Source: Craterostigma plantagineum (Eukaryota > Streptophyta > Magnoliopsida > Lamiales > Linderniaceae). Taken from it: a DNA stretch of 64,000 nucleotides. Location: positions 1 to 64,000 of the forward strand of contig JAPQWV010000661.1 in the NCBI GenBank assembly GCA_027422505.1, written 5' to 3'. The position numbers and the translations under genes are program-made. Shown here piece after piece: positions 59,429 through 64,000 of the stretch (position 1 is the first letter of the stretch; each line of letters opens with the position of its first letter). The notes under the pieces were generated by a model, which was not told where the DNA came from, did no database searches, and worked only from the letters and a program-made list of their open reading frames with translations.

Positions 59429-61006
59429 TTTCTGTTGGGTCGTAACACATTAGCAGCAAAATAATTCCTGTTCACATGTGACAAGCTAGCGTTTTCAACA
59501 GATGATTTCACTACACTAGCATGCATAGGTGCAGTCACAGTGGTACGTTTAGGTTTCCAAACATATTTAGACCTGTCAACATGTTTAAGAAAGTAATTAT
59601 AAGAATGATGACCATTTCTACCACAAGTGAAGCACTTAGTTTTTGGAACCTCTGGTACTACCTGTTTTTCTACAGTGGAATATCCTATCCCTGATCTCTC
59701 AATGTACCTAGGAATATTTAGCTGGAGATTTAGATTTTGTTTCCCCTGACTTAGTCTATCAACGGTGCACTCCTTCTCACTTAGGGATACTCTAAGTGTA
59801 GTAATATCACTAGTCAATTCCTTGTTCGATTTTTCTAGTACACATTTACAGGTCTCTTTTCTTCCTTCAAGGTTTCTACTTCACTCCTTAGACTCGTAAT
59901 CTCTAGGTCAGCTTGATGTTTCTCCTGGCTAAGGTTATCTCTTTGCTTCATTATTTCTTTCACTAATAAGAGACTTTATCTTTCCATAGGCATTTTGAAT
60001 CAGTTCGCATAACTCTTCTTTGCTCTCATCTACATCAAACACTGAGGATACACTTTCATTGGGATCGTTAGCATAGATCTCATTCAAAATATTAATTTTC
60101 TCAATACTTGATGAATATGATACCTGATCATCGTCGGCCATGTATGCATGATTTTCGTTCTTTGACTGTTCGTTCTCGGAGTCATCCCAGTTGCTCACCA
60201 TGGCTTTTGTTCTCTTTTGTTTCTTATCATTATTTGCTTGAGGGCAGTTCTGAGCAAAGCGACCGGGCTTATTGCAGTTGAAGCACCGAGAAGTGTTGCG
60301 CTTAGTTCTATTGGCTCGCTTGGGTTGAAACTTGTTCAAGTTGCCTTTGAACTTCTTTCGGTGAATTTTTTCGAACCTCTTAGTGAGCATGGCGAGTTGT
60401 TGCATCATGCTTTCCTCACTTTCTTCTCCTTCATCAGACTCTTCTTCAGATTGCGTAGCGTTGAAGGCGGTGGACTTCTGATTCTGAGGCTGTTATCTCG
60501 TTAAGGGAAGTCTGAGTCATCTCGTAAGAAGTAAGAGATCCTATCACTTCTGGAATCGTCAGTTTCTCTAAGTCTTTGGCCTCATAGATATCAGTCACTT
60601 TGGCATTCCACTCTCTGGGAAGTGATCTCAGTATCTTCCTGACTTTTTCGCTTTCTGGTACCTTTTTCCCAAGAAAGAACATCTGGTTGATGATACCCAT
60701 GAAATCTGGAATACATTTGGTTGATCGTCTCTGTGGGTTCCATAGAGAACAACTCGGACTGGTGGGTGAGAAGAGATATCCTCTCTTGTACCACTCTTGT
60801 ATTGCCTTCGTGTGTTACTTGCAGCATGTCCCACATATGTTTTGCAGTCTCATAGGAGCTGATGCGGTTGTACTCTTCTTTCGTTAGTGCACATGCGATT
60901 AAGTTCTTTGGTAGGCATTTCGAGAGAGCCCTTGTTTCTCAGCAGCAGTGTATTCAGTAGGGATCTTGCTGGTTCCATCAGTTTTTGTAGTGGGACTGTA
61001 GGGTCC
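59299..61006 (-). pseudogene. Sirevirus-like gag (element A), interrupted at its N-terminus
   Basis: The gag core lies near 60700-60900 (TAKHMWDMLQVTHEGN in one frame; LRSLPREWNAKVTDIYEAKD and VIGSLTSYE in the next). Two zinc knuckles follow, each missing one ligand: CFNCNKPGRFAQNC (~60290, His replaced by Arg) and CFTCGRNGHHSYNY (~59630, last Cys replaced by Tyr). A Ser/Glu/Asn-rich linker lies between them. The OTA-type element begins at 61007, so the gag start is off-window. Confidence 0.88.
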
Positions 61007-62516
61007 TGATAAAACAATAATTTACCTTTTGTTAACCCAACAAGAACATGATATTGGGCCAGTTTTATATTGATTCGGCCCATGAGGGTTTTGATATGTG
61101 TTTAAAGTTGTTACAGGAACAATGGAGAGTGGATTACACGCACTACAGCTCAAACACATCAATTCCAAGCAGTCAACATTCGCACGGCTCGAGGTAGTTG
61201 TTGAGCAAGAAACAAAGCACTCAGCACATACAAGATCACAAAGAGCAGCTCAAGAATCAAATAATACAGCTCAAGCATGACTTTTGAGAATTTCTGTCAT
61301 CACTCGTTCGTCATTGATTTGGCTACGTCGAGATTTATTTTCCTATTTAAAGGGAGGGGAGAGCCACGAAGAAGAGATACCTCTCACACTTTCATTCTGT
61401 TTCAATGGTGTCATTTGGAATATGTAGTTCCGTCTTAATTTCGTCTTTAAATATGTGTTATTTTGTTGGGTTTTCATTTTAAAGACAGTCTTTTACTTAG
61501 TTAAGCTTCAAGGTCCATCGTCATCATTTAGCTTGGCTTTGTTATGGTATTTTATGTTGCTAAGAGTCATAGCAAAGGAGAATAGAGCTCTGTTTCTTTA
61601 TCAAAACTGCTACTGTCCCCTTTCATCTTTATTTTTCTATTTTATAGAGCATAGCAGAGATTTTGAGCGAGAGCAAAATAGGGCTGTAGTGTTTTGGTAC
61701 TCTTGCTGTTTTCATTTCCTGTGGTATCGTTTTCTGCTTCCATTTTTTTATCGACAGAGGTGCAAGCGATTGAGGGGTAGATGAGCGCTGCTACTTTCAT
61801 TTTTTTATGTTTTATTTTATATTAAGAGAGTGGTAATAGTTTGAAGTAGAAATCGATGCTTGTGAGAGATCGATTGGTGAGGGGAGTTTGAGCAGAGAGG
61901 AATTGAGGAAGAGAGAGTAGAGATTAATGTGAGAATCGATTTCTGTCTGAAAGAACGACCATTTTTCTTTCTAGTTGCTGTTCGATATTTTATATATTAT
62001 AAATTATCTATGATAACATGAGTCTCATTAACGTGGGAATAGCTGAGAATCATTCTGCTATTTTACTCTCGGGAGAAAACGTATACAGTCCGAGGTTTTT
62101 TCGAGGAAGACAGTAACTCGTAATTCATACGGTCGTAAGTTTATTTCTGGCTATTTCATATGTCATTAAAATTAATAAATTTCAGTTGCGTTTTCGTTAT
62201 GTTTAGCGAATACTATTTTATCATTGTTAGTTTCGATTTTTTTCTCGTTTAATATTGCGTTAAAAACTCAATCATCAAAACCCCCCTTTAATATTATTAT
62301 TAATATTATTATTATATATATTATTATTAGTAATATTATTATTATTATCATTAATATTATTATTAGTGTTATTATTATTAATATTATTATCATAAATCGA
62401 ATTCTGAACTAGAAATAAATCAACCATTTTCCCTGTGGAGACGATCCCTACTGACACTATACTCGTGTTAGTGAATAAGGTGATTAATTTATTTTTGGCC
62501 GTTTACGACGCGACCA
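61007..62516 (+). repeat. 5' LTR of the OTA/Athila-type element (~1510 bp)
   Basis: Boundaries come from the TG start at the break in element A and the CA end five bases before the primer site. The sister LTR is not in the window, so the ends are inferred. Contains an (ATT)n microsatellite at 62290-62400. Confidence 0.8.
62290..62400 (+). repeat. (ATT)n-type microsatellite
   Basis: Imperfect ATT/AAT trinucleotide run inside the LTR, near its 3' end. The short open frames on both strands here are artefacts. Confidence 0.9.
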
Positions 62517-62521
62517 AATTT

Positions 62522-62539
62522 TGGCGCCGTTGCCGGGGA
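62522..62539 (+). other. Asp-tRNA primer-binding site of the OTA/Athila-type element
   Basis: TGGCGCCGTTGCCGGGGA, identical to the site at 16524. Confidence 0.92.
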
Positions 62540-62596
62540 AGGTGGTGTCTATTGATTTACTTCTATTTTTAATTCGATTTATTTTTGTTCTAGTTT

Positions 62597-64000
62597 ATGC
62601 CCCGATCTTCTCGAACAGGTATATTAATATTCGATCCAGAAATCGAGAGGACCGCGAGGGCGAATCGAAAGGCAAAAAGACAAAAAAATTCGACTGTATC
62701 AATTTCCAGCACGGAATCCGAACAAGAATCTTCTGCAAGCGACATGGAGGAAACCGAACAGCAGCTACCAATCCGTCTTACGTTGAGGGATATGGCTACA
62801 CCGGATGTTAATCAACGACCGCTTTGCATTGAATTTCCTATTCTTCAAACACCGTTCGAATTAAAATCAGGGCTAATTCATTTACTTCCTACTTTTCATG
62901 GTAACGCAGGCGAGGATCCGCACAAGCACTTGAAGGAGTTTCACATGGTTTGCTCAACCATGAAGCCAAACGGGGTCACAGAAGATCAGATTAGCCTTCG
63001 TGCATTTCCGTTCTCGCTGGCCGATCATGCAAAAGACTGGTTATACTACTTACCATCTGGTTCGATTACTACGTGGGCCGAGCTTAAAAAACAATTCCTA
63101 GCAAAATTTTTCCCTGCATCTCGTGCCGCAAATATTCGTAAGGAAATCTACGGGATTCGACAATGGAACGGAGAAACTTTACACGAATATTGGGAAAGAT
63201 TCAAGCGGTTGTGCGCAAGCTGTCCATATCATCAAATTTCCGAGTTAGCGCTCATCCAATATTTCTACGAAGGGTTGCTACCCATGGAGAGAAACATGAT
63301 TGACGCAGCAAGTGGAGGAGCGTTGGTTGATAAAACGGCAGACGAAGCACGTCGGCTGATCTCAAGCATGGCTACAAACGCGCAATAATTTGGAACACGT
63401 CAAGACGTAGGCCAACACAGGATGAACGAGGTAAATACTACTTCATTTGAGCAAAAATTAGATTCGCTAACGTCTCTTGTGGAAAAACTTGTGATTGGAA
63501 AAACGAGTCAGGTAAAGGCTTGTGGTATATGTACATTTGCTGGACATGCAACAGCAAATTGTCCTTCACTTCAATTTGATCCTAGCGAGCAAGCCAATGC
63601 AATTGGAGGATACACAGGACCATCTCAAAGACGCTATGATCCATACTCGAGTCAATACAATCCCGGATGGCGTGACCACCCAAATCTGAGTTACGGAAAT
63701 CGACCGCCAGGTTTTATGCAGCAAGCACCAAGGCCATCAAATCCTCCACAGCAAGCCGCACCATCAAAACCAGGTATGTCTTTGGAGGATATTGTTAAGA
63801 ATTTAGCAACTAGTACTGCCAGTTTTCAACAGGAAACTCGATCGAGCATTAACGAAACGCGCTCAAGCATGCACAATTTAGAAAGGCAAGTGTCTCAACT
63901 CGCAGCACAAATGAGTCAAATGCAGAACGAGAAAGGAAAACTACCGGCGCAAGTTGAGATTAACCCAAGAGAGAATGTGAGTATTATGACTCTTCGAAAC
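62597..64000 (+). pseudogene. OTA/Athila-type gag, one nonsense codon
   Basis: Starts MPRSSRTGILIFDPEIERTA, then the gag core (FHGNAGEDPHKHLKEFHMVC, RAFPFSLADHAKDWLYYLPS, FLAKFFPASRAANIRKEIYG, IQYFYEGLLPMERNMIDAAS). TAA at 63386-63388 follows ...ATNAQ where family members continue with Gln. The same frame then stays open to the window end, with a complete zinc knuckle CGICTFAGHATANC (63521-63562) and a Gln/Pro/Ser-rich plus coiled-coil-like tail (MHNLERQVSQLAAQMSQMQN). One C-to-T change would explain the stop. Confidence 0.9.

Larger units (their letters stand above)
55596..61006 (-). mobile_element. Sirevirus-like Ty1/copia element A (decayed; continues at 42130-42405)
   Basis: Minus-strand order gag (61006-59300), protease (59428-59165), integrase (~59100-58400), RT (~57900-57330), RNase H (57330-56716) and env-like ORF (56153-55596, continuing at 42405-42149). 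Its 5' end, primer site and LTR lie beyond the OTA element inserted at 61007 and outside the window; its 3' end is truncated near 42130. It hosts both element B and the OTA element, so it is older than either. Numerous stops and shifts. Confidence 0.9.
61007..64000 (+). mobile_element. OTA/Athila-type Ty3/gypsy element, 5' part (continues beyond the window)
   Basis: Starts TGATAAAACAATAA at 61007. The LTR ends at ~62516 in CGACCA, followed by the Asp-tRNA primer site at 62522 and a gag open to the window end with one stop. It interrupts the gag of Sirevirus-like element A after GGTCC (61002-61006), the predicted target duplication. The near-open gag makes it the youngest-looking element here. 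Pol and the 3' LTR are outside. Confidence 0.9.

Noticed and set aside
61455..61784. 109-codon plus-strand open frame near the right edge
   Set aside because: Lies wholly inside the LTR, T-rich and hydrophobic by composition, with no motif.

Overview
The window is nuclear DNA of a flowering plant, probably a eudicot. It holds the 3' end of one spliced host gene, followed by about 62 kb of nested and decayed transposable elements. Evidence for this is a callose synthase with GT-AG introns, plant-type Ty3/gypsy and Ty1/copia retrotransposons (Tekay-like, Athila/OTA-like and Sirevirus-like), and primer-binding sites for plant tRNAs. I see no tRNA or rRNA genes, no CRISPR, and no second intact host gene.

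Region by region. (1) 1-1942 (+): last seven exons of a GT48 callose synthase, GSL10/CalS9-like. (2) 2249-34488: a non-autonomous Mutator-like DNA element with a perfect 9-bp target duplication (TTCATTTAG), long terminal inverted repeats and an internal ~150-bp tandem array. (3) Inside it, 4869-34043 (-): a Tekay-like chromovirus with ~2.9-kb LTRs. (4) Inside that, two younger insertions: a ~6-kb protein-poor LARD-type element at 8328-14287 (-, duplication CTTTG) and an Athila-like element with an extra env-like ORF at 15112-27882 (+, duplication GTTCC). (5) 34498-37380: AT-rich DNA with a degenerate repeat family. (6) 37380-39345 (-): truncated Ty1/copia gag-integrase relic. (7) 39905-40925 (+): 3' end of a Sirevirus-like element. 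(8) 42130-61006 (-): a decayed Sirevirus-like element whose env-like ORF is split by another Sirevirus-like element at 42406-55595 (+, duplication AAACA). That second element carries a 753-bp hAT-type MITE at 54174-54926. (9) 61007-64000 (+): 5' LTR, primer-binding site and almost open gag of a young OTA/Athila-type element inserted into the gag of the element in (8); it runs off the right edge.

The nesting gives a relative time order: Mutator-like element, then Tekay, then LARD and Athila; and separately Sirevirus A, then Sirevirus B, then the hAT MITE, with the OTA element also landing in Sirevirus A. Removing the insertions leaves plausible sizes: ~3.06 kb for the Mutator-like element, ~10.4 kb for Tekay and ~12.4 kb for Sirevirus B. 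All polyproteins except the gag at the right edge are broken by stops and frameshifts, and several have lost catalytic or metal-binding residues. The features most worth a second look are palindrome arrays just upstream of the Athila TATA box and again before its env-like ORF, an apparent intron-bearing leader of that env-like ORF, the inverted minisatellite inside the Mutator-like element, and the satellite-filled LARD that keeps a gag zinc-knuckle relic.
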